From the NCBI GenBank assembly GCA_900113995.1, contig FORK01000020.1:1-58719 (forward strand): a stretch of 58,719 bases of DNA, given 5' to 3'. Positions 18,714-28,801 of this stretch are shown here, piece by piece (position 1 is the first letter of the stretch; each line of letters begins with the position of its first letter). This stretch comes from Ruminococcaceae bacterium D5. Lineage in GTDB: Bacteria > Bacillota > Clostridia > Oscillospirales > Ruminococcaceae. The notes beneath the pieces are model-generated. The model made no database searches, was not told the DNA's origin, and saw only the letters and a program-made list of their open reading frames with translations. The position numbers and the translations under genes are program-made.

Positions 18714-18761
18714 GAGATTTAAATCAACGATGCGCGGTATCGCTTCAAAGGAGGAAATCGG

Positions 18762-20354
18762 ATGCAACTGACCTTTCTGGGCGCAACCCACGAGGTAACG
18801 GGGAGCTGCTTTTACCTGACCGCCTGCGGAAAAAAGATTGTCATCGACTGCGGCATGGAGCAGGGACCCAATTACTTTGAGAACCAGGAAATTCCCGTCG
18901 CGGCGGGCGAGGTGGATTATGTTCTGCTGACCCACGCCCATATTGACCATTCGGGAATGCTGCCGCTGCTCTGCAAGAACGGCTTCTCGGGCGAAATCCA
19001 CTCTACCGATGCAACCGCCGACCTGTGCAGCGTCATGCTGCGCGATTCGGCGCACATTCAGGAATTTGAAGCCGAATGGCGCAACCGCAAGGCGCAGCGC
19101 GCCGGGCGTGAGCCGTATGTCCCGATCTATACGATGGACGACGCCCTTGCCGCCATCGGCCTCTTTGTCCCGCATTTTTACGATCAGAAATTCACCCTCT
19201 GCGATGGCATCGAGGTGCGGTTCATCGACGTCGGGCACCTGCTCGGCTCCGCCTCGATTGAGATCTGGGTCACCGAGGGAGACGTCACCAAAAAAATCGT
19301 CTTTTCAGGTGATATCGGCAACCTGCATCAGCCGATTATCCGCGACCCACAGTATATTGCGGATGCCGACTACGTGGTGATGGAATCAACCTACGGCGAC
19401 CGCAGTCACGGCCCGCGTCCCGACTACATCAGCGAGCTTTCCCAGATCATGCAGCGCACCTTTGACCGGGGCGGCAATGTCGTCATCCCCTCCTTCGCGG
19501 TGGGCCGCACACAGGAGATGCTTTATTTTCTGCGGCAGATCAAGGAGAAACGGCTGGTAACCGGCCACGATTTCTCGGTCTATGTGGACAGCCCGCTCGC
19601 CGTTGAGGCCACCAACATCTTCCACGAAAACGGAGCCGAGTGCTACGATGATGAAACCCGCGCGCTGATCCAGAAGGGGATCAACCCGATCAGCTTTGCC
19701 GGACTCAAGGTTTCAGTTTCCGCCGAGGAATCCAAAGCGATCAACTTTGACGCCTCCCCCAAGGTAATTCTTTCTGCCAGCGGCATGTGTGACGCGGGCC
19801 GGATTAAGCACCATCTCAAGCACAACCTCTGGCGCAGGGAGAGCACGATCCTCTTTGTCGGCTATCAGGCGGTCGGCAGCCTCGGACGCCAGATTCTCGA
19901 AGGAGCCGAGACGGTTAAGCTCTTCGGAGAAGCCATCGAGGTCAAGGCGGAGATTGCCCGTCTCGCCGGAGTCAGCGGCCATGCCGACAAAGAGGGCCTG
20001 CTGACCTGGATCGGGCATTTTTCTCCCAAGCCGCAGCGGGTCTTTGTGGTGCATGGCGACGACGCGGTCTGCGAAGCCTTTACCGCCGAACTGACCTCGC
20101 GGGGATTTTCTGCCGTCGCCCCCTATTCGGGCAGCAGCTTTGATCTGGCCACCAACGTCTGCCTTGTCGCCAAGGGGCCGGTGCCGATCAAGAAGGATTA
20201 TGCTGCCCGCCGCGCACAGAGTACCTTCACGCGCCTGCTCGCCGCCGGAAAGCGCCTGCTCACTGTCATCGAGCACAACAAGGGCGGAACAAACAAGGAT
20301 CTCGCCCGCTTTGCCTCGCAGATCGATTCGCTCTGCGACAAATGGGACCGCTGA
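18762..20354 (+). CDS. MBL-fold beta-CASP ribonuclease-like protein
   Basis: A metallo-beta-lactamase fold enzyme of the CPSF73/YSH1-like beta-CASP group, likely an RNA exo/endonuclease in the cytoplasm. The 530-aa protein has the zinc motif THAHIDHSG (near residue 57), DVGHLLGSASIE and FSGDIG for further metal ligands. The beta-CASP motifs are the acidic ESTYGDR, the histidine-region SASGMCDAGRIKHH and VSGHADKEG. Unlike RNase J it has no obvious C-terminal J domain. The last 60 residues are basic. It is monocistronic, with its own promoter and a strong terminator at 20376-20420. Confidence 0.9.
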   Translation: MQLTFLGATHEVTGSCFYLTACGKKIVIDCGMEQGPNYFENQEIPVAAGEVDYVLLTHAHIDHSGMLPLLCKNGFSGEIHSTDATADLCSVMLRDSAHIQEFEAEWRNRKAQRAGREPYVPIYTMDDALAAIGLFVPHFYDQKFTLCDGIEVRFIDVGHLLGSASIEIWVTEGDVTKKIVFSGDIGNLHQPIIRDPQYIADADYVVMESTYGDRSHGPRPDYISELSQIMQRTFDRGGNVVIPSFAVGRTQEMLYFLRQIKEKRLVTGHDFSVYVDSPLAVEATNIFHENGAECYDDETRALIQKGINPISFAGLKVSVSAEESKAINFDASPKVILSASGMCDAGRIKHHLKHNLWRRESTILFVGYQAVGSLGRQILEGAETVKLFGEAIEVKAEIARLAGVSGHADKEGLLTWIGHFSPKPQRVFVVHGDDAVCEAFTAELTSRGFSAVAPYSGSSFDLATNVCLVAKGPVPIKKDYAARRAQSTFTRLLAAGKRLLTVIEHNKGGTNKDLARFASQIDSLCDKWDR

Positions 20355-20375
20355 GGCCGGACGACGCAAAAACAC

Positions 20376-20420
20376 AAAGCCGCCCGCACAGAAGGAAATT
20401 CCTGTGCGGGCGGCTTTTTT
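20376..20420 (+). terminator. Rho-independent terminator after the beta-CASP nuclease gene
   Basis: A perfect 16-bp stem, AAAGCCGCCCGCACAG (20376-20391) with its complement at 20402-20417, ends in six T residues. Confidence 0.95.
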
Positions 20421-20426
20421 CGTGTG

Positions 20427-20823
20427 CGAAAGCCTTCAGCTCCGCCGCCGGAGGTTCGCGTCACAAACTTTCGCCTCAAACACCGGAGAAGCGGAGTGCG
20501 CAGGGGCGGGCCGTCTTCCGCAGTGCGCCTTTTGTCCTTCGAAAGCCTTCAGCTCCGCCGCCGGAGGCACGCGCCACAAGCTTTTGCTTCAAGCACCGGA
20601 GAAGCGGAGTGCGCAGGGGCGGGCCGTCTTCCGCAGTGCGCCTTTTGTCCTTCGAAAGCCTTCGGCTCCGCCGCCGGAGGCCCGCGCCACAAGCTTTTGC
20701 TTCAAGCACCGGAGAAGCGGAGTGCGCAGGGGCGGGCCGTCTTCCGCAGTGCGCCTTTTGTCCTTCGAAAGCCTTCGGCTCCGCCGCCGGAGGTTCGCGT
20801 CACAAACTTTCGCTTCAAGCATC
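20427..20823. repeat. 113-bp tandem repeat, about 3.5 copies
   Basis: Unit starts (CGAAAGCCTTC) fall at 20427, 20540, 20653 and 20766, exactly 113 bp apart. The last copy breaks off after about 57 bp. Copies differ by only a few bases, mainly near the GGAGG(T/C) segment. Each unit contains CTCCGCCGCCGGAG, a small hairpin. The array is open in several frames on both strands because 113 is not a multiple of three, so the long ORFs through it are artefacts. Beyond the array, 20824-20985 holds nothing I can identify. Confidence 0.92.
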
Positions 20824-20985
20824 AGCGGGGCAGGGGGCGAAAAAGCATGCTCAAAAACCAGCAGGGGCTTTTCCGGCAAAAAGGCGGCCCGTTTACGGGT
20901 GTCGGGGCGGACGGTGCGGGAAAAGGAATTTTCGATGCGTCTCATCGCCTGCCGGAAAAGGTGCTGACAGCACCGGAGCTGACGG

Positions 20986-21390
20986 CTATGGCTCTGCATC
21001 CTGCCGCTGTTCCCAACACAGAATCAGCTCCGTCTCGCCGGTCTCCCGGTCGGTCTGACGGCCCTGAATCGAAAACCCCTCCCGCCGGTAAAAGCGGACG
21101 GCCCCCTCGTTCTTTTGATATGCCCTCAGGGTCAGCGCGCCGGATTCCTGTTTGGCATGGTCGAGCAGCGCTTTCCCGATTCCCCTTGAGCGTGCGGACG
21201 CATCCACAAAAAGCCCCTCGACCGTTCTGCCGTTCAGGCCGAGGAATCCCCGAATCCGCCCGTCGGTTTCCCAGACGAACACCGCCGCCTGCAAGAGAAG
21301 GGTTCCTACCACATCAAAATATCCCTCCCAGTAGCTGCGGGGAATAAAACCGTGCGCCTGCCCGTTCGCGGAAAGCCAAAGCTCCATCAC
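20986..21390 (-). CDS. GNAT family N-acetyltransferase
   Basis: A predicted acyl-CoA-dependent acetyltransferase of unknown substrate. The acetyl-CoA loop is SRGIGKALL inside GLFVDASARSRGIGKALLDH, followed by LRAYQKNEGAVRFYRREGF, the usual motif B. The standard start gives 134 aa. However, the frame is open upstream to CTG at 21426, and LIRTFQPDGLERV completes the missing first beta strand of the fold. GGGAG lies just before that CTG and 15 bp after the mutM-like stop, so the true protein is probably 146 aa and starts at CTG. It belongs to a probable repair operon. Confidence 0.85.
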   Translation of the reverse strand: MMELWLSANGQAHGFIPRSYWEGYFDVVGTLLLQAAVFVWETDGRIRGFLGLNGRTVEGLFVDASARSRGIGKALLDHAKQESGALTLRAYQKNEGAVRFYRREGFSIQGRQTDRETGETELILCWEQRQDAEP

Positions 21391-21441
21391 CCGCTCCAGG
21401 CCGTCCGGCTGAAAGGTACGAATCAGATTTCTCCCTGTCTC

Positions 21442-22269
21442 TCACTTCAGCGGCTGGCAGGCCGGACAAAAGTAGACCGCGCCGCCGAGATAGGTTTCTT
21501 TGACAATCGGCCCGCCGCAGCGCGGGCACCCGCACCCAAGGGTGCTTTTTGAGAGCGTTCCCCGGTAGCCGCCCGGATTTCCGAAGAGATCCCGCTCGGT
21601 TTCCCTGCCGCCTCGCGCCGCCATCTCCGCAAGCACCGTCCTGACCGCGGCAAAGAGAGCCTCGCGCTCCGGCTCGCCGAGGGTCCCGATCCTGCGCTTC
21701 GGGTGCACCCCCGCCGTCCAAAGAATATCCTGCAGCACTCCATTGCCCAGCCCCGGAATCCGCTGGCCGGAGGCGAGCAGCGCCTTGGCGCTCAGGCCCG
21801 GCTTCTCTCCCTCGAAAATCCGCTCAAAGCAGACCCGGCCGTAAGCCGGATCGAGCGGAGAAAGGCTCTGCCGGCTTTTGCGGTAATATTCGTTGTCATA
21901 ATCGCCCCGGTGACAGATGATACCGCCGTACATCGCCACCGTGAAAACAAGCGCGCTCGCATCGGTAAAGCGGATCAACAGCTGGTATTTGGCCGGCGCG
22001 GGTTTCCCGGGGGCGAGCAGGCGGAGATTGACCCCGTCGTTGACGCAGAGCCGGACTCCGCCCGTAAAGGACAGCTCAACATAAATGCCGAAGCTCTCGG
22101 CACCCTCCACAGTTCTGTCTGCCAGAGCCGCATGGTAATCTGCCGGATCGCCCTGGAACCAGCAAAACTTATGCGGCGCTGAGGGCGGCAGGACCTTTTC
22201 CACCGTTTTCCCCGCCAGCGCCGCACGGCACTGTCCGGCAAGAACGATCCCCTCCGGCAATTCGATCAT
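21442..22269 (-). CDS. MutM/Nei (Fpg) family protein lacking the N-terminal proline
   Basis: Related to formamidopyrimidine-DNA glycosylase. Classical MutM starts MPELPE, where Pro is the nucleophile. This protein starts MIELPEG, so Pro is replaced by Ile while the Glu is kept. The helix-two-turn-helix part GQRIPGLGNGVLQDILW is well kept, and the C-terminal zinc finger has CGCPRCG and CPAC. The ATG at 22269 is preferred over GTG at 22278 on ribosome-binding-site spacing. It lies 18 bp after the radical SAM gene and upstream of the GNAT gene. DNA binding is likely, but base excision by the usual chemistry is doubtful. Confidence 0.88.
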   Translation of the reverse strand: MIELPEGIVLAGQCRAALAGKTVEKVLPPSAPHKFCWFQGDPADYHAALADRTVEGAESFGIYVELSFTGGVRLCVNDGVNLRLLAPGKPAPAKYQLLIRFTDASALVFTVAMYGGIICHRGDYDNEYYRKSRQSLSPLDPAYGRVCFERIFEGEKPGLSAKALLASGQRIPGLGNGVLQDILWTAGVHPKRRIGTLGEPEREALFAAVRTVLAEMAARGGRETERDLFGNPGGYRGTLSKSTLGCGCPRCGGPIVKETYLGGAVYFCPACQPLK

Positions 22270-22287
22270 CTTCTCCACCCTTTCTTC

Positions 22288-23178
22288 TTAAAACAGGCTG
22301 ATCTGTTCCGCCGCATATCCGGCCCGGCTCGCCCGGACGATATCCTTCATCTGATAAAGAATCCCCAAGCGGTCGCATTCCTCCGAAAAGAGCTTCCAAA
22401 GCGCCGGGAGGCCGGGACAGCGGCATTCATAGGAGTTGCCGTACCGGCGCCTGTACCGCTCGGCCAGATTCTCCCCCGGAAAAAGCGTCTCAAGTTTCTC
22501 AAAGTACCAGTCCCGCTGGTTTTGCCGCAGCGTCATGCCAAGGGCCGGGTAAATAAACCGCGCCCCGGCCTCCTTCGCACGGCGCACAATGCCGAGGATA
22601 TTTTCCGGCGAATCCTCAAGGAAGGGCAGCACCGGCATCATCAGCAGTCCGGTGAAGATTCCCGCCTGCGAAAGCCGCGCTACCGCCTCAAGACGCCGGG
22701 AAGAAACCGATACATGCGGCTCAATTTTCCGGCAGAGCGCGTCATCTGCCGTCGTGACCGTCACTTTGCAGAGCACCGGAGCCGCCTGCGCAATCTCCTG
22801 AAGAACATCGATATCCCGCTCGATCAGCTCGCTCTTGGTGGCGATTGCCGCACCAAAGCCGTAGGCCGCCAGCAGCTCGAGGGCGTGGCGGGTCAGCATC
22901 AGATCCCGCTCGAAGGGGTTATAGGGGTCACTCATCGCTCCGGTGCCCACTATCCCGGTTTTTACCTTGCGGCGCAGCTCCCCCCGCAGGAGAAACAGCG
23001 CATTTTCCTTGGCACGCACCGTGTCAAACCGGTCGTTGCCGTAGCAGTCGCTGCGGCTGTCGCAGTAGATGCAGCCGTGGCAGCAGCCCCGGTAGAGGTT
23101 CATGTTGTAGTTGATGCCAAACCAGCCGCTTCCCGGCCTCCATCCCGAGAGGATCGTTTTGGCGGGAATATATTCCAT
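22288..23178 (-). CDS. SPL-family radical SAM protein
   Basis: A radical SAM enzyme resembling spore photoproduct lyase relatives (the Rv2578c-like group). The 296-aa protein has the cluster motif CCHGCIYC near residue 32 in the context NLYRGCCHGCIYCDSR. GTGAMSDPYNPFE follows as the glycine-rich SAM-binding part. The C-terminus ends in EQISLF, which resembles a sliding-clamp binding motif. The target is unknown, and true photoproduct lyase activity is not shown. Ribosome binding site AAGGGAGGG. It is followed closely by the MutM-like gene and then the GNAT gene. Confidence 0.88.
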   Translation of the reverse strand: MEYIPAKTILSGWRPGSGWFGINYNMNLYRGCCHGCIYCDSRSDCYGNDRFDTVRAKENALFLLRGELRRKVKTGIVGTGAMSDPYNPFERDLMLTRHALELLAAYGFGAAIATKSELIERDIDVLQEIAQAAPVLCKVTVTTADDALCRKIEPHVSVSSRRLEAVARLSQAGIFTGLLMMPVLPFLEDSPENILGIVRRAKEAGARFIYPALGMTLRQNQRDWYFEKLETLFPGENLAERYRRRYGNSYECRCPGLPALWKLFSEECDRLGILYQMKDIVRASRAGYAAEQISLF

Positions 23179-23193
23179 GACGGCCCTCCCTTC

Positions 23194-23233
23194 AAAAATG
23201 TCCCGCGCCCCTTGACGGTGCGCAGGACATTTT
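23194..23233 (-). terminator. Terminator between tatD and the radical SAM gene
   Basis: AAAATGTCC(T)GCGC and GCGC(G)GGACATTTTT pair on the minus strand, with a run of T at the end. It should end most metG-tatD transcripts. The radical SAM gene then relies on read-through or an unseen promoter. Confidence 0.75.
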
Positions 23234-23238
23234 CTGTT

Positions 23239-24017
23239 TTATTCTTCCTGCCAGTCGGTAATTTCGTAAACCCGCATGGCGTTCTCCCAGGCCGCCCGCA
23301 GCAGCGCATCCCGGGAAATTCCCTTCGCGGCGGCCAGCGCGTCCGCGGTGGCGTGCAGCATCGTCGAATCACAGCGCCTGCCGCGATAGGGCACCGGTGC
23401 GAGATAAGGGCAGTCGGTCTCGATCAGAATCCGGTCGAGCGGCACTGCCGCAGCGGCTTCCAGCGGCTTTTTCGCATTCGGAAAGGTCACCACCCCGGTG
23501 AAGCCGAGATACATGCCCAGCTCTACATACTCACGAGCCTGTTCGGCCGAATAGGAGAAGCAGTGGACGACGCCGCGCGGCCGGTACTCGCGCACGATTT
23601 CGAGAGTATCCTGCGCCGCGTCCCTGCTGTGGATGACCACCGGAAGGTCCAGCTCACGGGCCAGAGCGAGCTGACGGCGAAACGCTTTGCGCTGCACCTC
23701 CCGCTCGGAACGGTCGTAGTAATAATCCAGCCCGATCTCCCCGAGGGCGACGACCTCGGGTTCCCGGCAGAGGCGGGCGACCTCCCCGAGCGCCGCGGCG
23801 TCGAGGGTCCTGGCCTCATGGGGATGGACCCCCGCCGAGGCGCGGAAGAAGGGATAACGCTTCGCCAGCGCCAGCGCGGCGCGGCTCGATTCCAGATCGC
23901 TCGCAGAATTCATCACCGCCCGCACCCCGGCTTCCCGCAGGGCGGCAATCACCGTTTCGCGGTCGGCGTCGAAGCGGTTGTCGTCATAGTGGGCATGGGA
24001 ATCAAAATAGAAGGCCA

Positions 24018-24018
<1 letters not shown>
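23239..24018 (-). CDS. tatD: TatD family metal-dependent DNase
   Basis: A cytoplasmic amidohydrolase-fold nuclease. The 259-aa protein has metal ligands in FDSHAHYDD, GVHPHEA, GEIGLDYYYD, VIHSRDA, VHCFS and IETDCPY, in order along the chain. The start at 24018 overlaps the metG stop (ATGA). metG followed by tatD is a common Firmicutes order. The longer reading frame to 24192 is inside metG and is not used. Confidence 0.95.
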
Positions 24019-26003
<1,985 letters not shown>

Positions 26004-26045
26004 TCCAGGTTCCTCCGTAAATTGTGGATTTGACATACAGATTAA

Positions 26046-26074
26046 AGTATAACACCGAAACGAAAAAAAAACAA
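26046..26074 (-). promoter_or_regulatory. metG promoter
   Basis: TTGTTT (26069-26074), a 17-nt spacer and TATACT (26046-26051) on the minus strand, 43 bp before the ATG. Confidence 0.7.
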
Positions 26075-26105
26075 CCTTCGGCGCTGTTGGGACCACATTT
26101 TCCGG

Positions 26106-26642
26106 CTATTTCGCCGTGCGGTCAAAAAAGATATTCTTGCCGCCGACCGAGAGCGGCAGCGCCATGATGTTTTCGACGCCCTCCCCCAGCAGCCCAAGCT
26201 CCATCGCCCCGAGGCCCCCAGTATACATGATGCGGTTGTCGATCCGCAGGTCGGCGGCCAGGGCAGCCGCCGAGCCGCTGGCAACTCCGAGGTCAAGGTC
26301 GTTGAAGGCACAGCGGCAGCCTGCCTTTTCTGCCGCCGCGCAATCTTCCCGGCCGCACATGCCGCAGTGCTTCTGGCCGCGCCGGTTTCGTGCGACTCCG
26401 ATCAGCACAACCGCTCCGCTTTTGCGGATGCTTCCGCCGTCCCGCAGGAAGATCGGCGCGTCGTACCGCTCTCCCAGGCGCTCGGTCGCCCGGGCAAGCG
26501 CCTCCTTTTCCTGCCCTGTGACCACCGCCGTCAGGATAAAGTCCCGCCCTCTTCCCTTCGGCGCCGTCCGGGCCGCCGCGCAGAGCGCGAATGCCGCGTC
26601 AAGCAGCGCCTTTTCCTCGCATTCAGCAGACGAATAATACAT
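26106..26642 (-). CDS. DUF2148 domain (ferredoxin-like) protein
   Basis: A 178-aa protein of the DUF2148 group, which is common in anaerobes. The Cys-rich centre CGMCGREDC, with a further Cys in GCRCAF, suggests an iron-sulfur cluster. The C-terminal half DLGVASGSAAALAADLRI and GLLGEGVENIMALPL is the conserved flavin- or cofactor-like part of the family. The function is unknown, probably redox-linked. AAAGGAGG precedes the ATG. Its own promoter lies at 26672-26700. It ends about 30 bp before the metG promoter, so some read-through into metG is possible. Confidence 0.85.
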   Translation of the reverse strand: MYYSSAECEEKALLDAAFALCAAARTAPKGRGRDFILTAVVTGQEKEALARATERLGERYDAPIFLRDGGSIRKSGAVVLIGVARNRRGQKHCGMCGREDCAAAEKAGCRCAFNDLDLGVASGSAAALAADLRIDNRIMYTGGLGAMELGLLGEGVENIMALPLSVGGKNIFFDRTAK

Positions 26643-26671
26643 TTTCTCGCCTCCTTTATCGTTTCTGTTTC

Positions 26672-26700
26672 ATTACACCACATAACAGAAAAAATGTAAA
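26672..26700 (-). promoter_or_regulatory. Promoter of the DUF2148 gene
   Basis: TTTACA (26695-26700), a 17-nt spacer and TGTAAT (26672-26677), 29 bp before the ATG at 26642. Confidence 0.65.
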
Positions 26701-26848
26701 GCCGCGGTGCGCCCCGTTCCGTATCGCTCCCGGAAGATAAACTGGTCAAATCGATGGCTTTTCGTCGGAAAAAGCGCCGGAAAGCGGGACGCCATGGGTT
26801 TTTTGCAGCTTCTCTTTCTTTTCAAAATGGCTCTGCAATGCGGCCGCT

Positions 26849-26919
26849 AATAATTTCCACAATTATTTTGGTGAAAAATTCATTTTTATGTTGCAAATGT
26901 GGAACGTTTTATGTAAAAT
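26849..26919 (+). promoter_or_regulatory. Promoter of the PucR-type regulator gene with upstream inverted repeat
   Basis: TTGCAA (26891-26896), a 17-nt spacer and TAAAAT (26914-26919). An inverted repeat, AATAATT-TCCAC-AATTATT (26849-26867), lies about 23 bp above the -35 and could be an operator. The region 26701-26848 shows no gene. Confidence 0.6.
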
Positions 26920-26973
26920 GAATACTAACAAAGTATGTGCTCTGTTATTCTTGACAATTGAGAGGGGATTTGT

Positions 26974-28056
26974 ATGTCGAACCGACTGTTTCAAGGCATC
27001 ATCCACCAAATGCACGACTCGATCGACCGGGTAATCGGCGTGATCGATGACACCGCGCATGTTGTCGCCTGCTCCGACCTTTCCAAGCTGGATACCTCGA
27101 GGGAATACCTCTCGATCGACCTGGCCGAGGGCCGTACCTTTGTGCGGGACGGCTATACCTACAAGCCGTTTGGAACCGGACGCCACCCCGAGTTCGCAGT
27201 CTTTGTGGAAGGCGCCGATGAGATGGCCGGGCGTTATGCCGGAATCCTCACCGTTTCCATCGCGGGCATCAAGCAGTATTACGATGAGAAGTACGACCGG
27301 GGCAATTTCATCAAGAACGTGATCCTCGACAACATTCTTCCGGGGGATGTCTATATCAAGGCGCGGGAGCTTCACTTCAACACCGACGTCTCGCGGGTCG
27401 TTTTTCTGGTTCGGATCGTCTCGACCTCCGGCGTTTCGGCCTTCGACGTGATTCAGAATCTCTTTCCGGACAAGCAGAAGGACTTTGTCTTCAACATTGC
27501 CGAAAGCGATATTGTCATTGTCAAGGAAATTAAGCCCGGCATCGAGGCCAAGGATCTTGAAAAGCTCGCCCGCTCGATCGTCGATACCCTCGCCGGGGAA
27601 TTCTATACCCGCGTGACAGTCGGGATCGGCACCGTAGCGGTCGGGGTCAAGGACCTTGCCCGCTCCTTCAAGGAGGCGCAGGTTTCTCTCGAGGTCGGCA
27701 AGGTGTTCGACACCGAAAAGGCCATCGTGCGGTATGACAACCTCGGCATCGCGCGGCTGATCTATCAGCTTCCGACCACCCTCTGTGAGATGTTCCTGCG
27801 GGAGGTTTTTATTAAAGGCTCAATCGACAGCCTTGACAAGGAAACCCTCTTCACCATTCAGAAATTCTTTGAGAACAATCTCAATGTCTCCGAGACCTCG
27901 AGAAAGCTTTTTGTCCACCGCAACACCCTGGTCTACCGGCTTGAGAAGATCAAGAAGCTCACCGGACTGGACCTGCGCGAATTTGACCATGCCATTGTAT
28001 TTAAGGTTGCGCTGATGGTCAAGAAGTATTTAAGCGCAAATCCCGTCAAGTACTGA
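26974..28056 (+). CDS. PucR/CdaR-type helix-turn-helix regulator upstream of ftsEX
   Basis: A 360-aa protein. The N-terminal 120 residues look like a sensory domain: VIGVIDDTAHVVACSDLSK opens it, as in PAS- or GAF-like modules. The centre (about 120-260) resembles the CdaR GGDEF-like domain. The C-terminus FFENNLNVSETSRKLFVHR with NTLVYRLEKIKKLTGLDLR is a clear PucR HTH_30. The ligand is unknown. It precedes ftsE by 58 bp, and the next terminator in the direction of transcription is after ftsX, so it probably shares a transcript with the divisome genes. The start has GAGAGGGG upstream. Confidence 0.85.
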   Translation: MSNRLFQGIIHQMHDSIDRVIGVIDDTAHVVACSDLSKLDTSREYLSIDLAEGRTFVRDGYTYKPFGTGRHPEFAVFVEGADEMAGRYAGILTVSIAGIKQYYDEKYDRGNFIKNVILDNILPGDVYIKARELHFNTDVSRVVFLVRIVSTSGVSAFDVIQNLFPDKQKDFVFNIAESDIVIVKEIKPGIEAKDLEKLARSIVDTLAGEFYTRVTVGIGTVAVGVKDLARSFKEAQVSLEVGKVFDTEKAIVRYDNLGIARLIYQLPTTLCEMFLREVFIKGSIDSLDKETLFTIQKFFENNLNVSETSRKLFVHRNTLVYRLEKIKKLTGLDLREFDHAIVFKVALMVKKYLSANPVKY

Positions 28057-28114
28057 TCCCGGCGTTTTGACCGCCCCGGGCGGGGCACAGATAGAAATGG
28101 AGTATCAAAGGCAA

Positions 28115-28801
28115 ATGGTAGAACTGGTCAACGTGTCTAAGTCCTACGGCAAGGGGCCGCTGGCACTCGACGACGTCAGTCTGACCGTTGAGGACGGGGA
28201 ATTCGTCTTTATCGTCGGTTCCTCGGGCGCGGGGAAAAGCACCCTGCTCAAGCTCCTGCTCCGCGAGGAAGAGCCGACCGGAGGAAAGGTTCTGGTCGAC
28301 GGCATCGACCTCGGGAGGCTTACCCGCCGCCGAATTCCCTATTTCCGGCGGAGCATCGGGGTGGTCTTTCAGGACTTCCGCCTGATCCCCCAGATGAATG
28401 TGTTTGAAAACGTGGCGTTTGCGCTCCGGGTGACCAATGTGTCCACCAAGGAGATCAAGCGCCGCGTTCCCTACGTTCTCGACCTTGTGGGGCTGCTCCC
28501 CAAGGCCAGGCGCTTCCCCGAGCAGCTTTCAGGCGGCGAACAGCAGCGGGTCGCCCTCGCGCGGGCGCTTGTCAACAACCCCTCGATGATCATCGCGGAC
28601 GAACCAACCGGCAACATCGATCCGGCGATGTCCTTCGAAATCGTCGAGCTGCTCAGCGAAATCAACAAATGCGGCACTACCGTCATCATGGTTACCCATG
28701 AGCACGAGCTGGTCAGCCGGTTCCGGCACCGCACCGTTGTCATCGACCGCGGCCGGGTCGTGGCGGATGGCAAGATTGGAGGCAAACGTGCGCGGCAGTA
28801 G
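28115..28801 (+). CDS. ftsE: Cell division ATP-binding protein FtsE
   Basis: The ATPase of the FtsEX complex, which activates peptidoglycan hydrolases. Walker A VGSSGAGKSTLLKLL, signature LSGGEQQRVALARAL and Walker B SMIIADEPTGNIDP are all intact. VFQDFRLIP is the FtsE-type Q-loop. ATG at 28115 gives MVELVNVSKSYGKG and 228 aa, the family norm. ATG at 28097 and the longer frame are possible but lack better ribosome binding sites. Its 3' end overlaps ftsX by 14 bp. Confidence 0.96.
   Translation: MVELVNVSKSYGKGPLALDDVSLTVEDGEFVFIVGSSGAGKSTLLKLLLREEEPTGGKVLVDGIDLGRLTRRRIPYFRRSIGVVFQDFRLIPQMNVFENVAFALRVTNVSTKEIKRRVPYVLDLVGLLPKARRFPEQLSGGEQQRVALARALVNNPSMIIADEPTGNIDPAMSFEIVELLSEINKCGTTVIMVTHEHELVSRFRHRTVVIDRGRVVADGKIGGKRARQ

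Noticed and set aside
20424-21347. A long Arg/Pro-rich open frame through the 113-bp repeats
   Set aside because: The repeat is open in every frame because its period is not a multiple of three. The frame also runs antisense into the GNAT gene and has no ribosome binding site.
26951-26960. TTGACA just before the PucR-type gene as a promoter -35
   Set aside because: It lies within 20 bp of the start codon with no room for a -10. The promoter at 26891-26919 is better placed.
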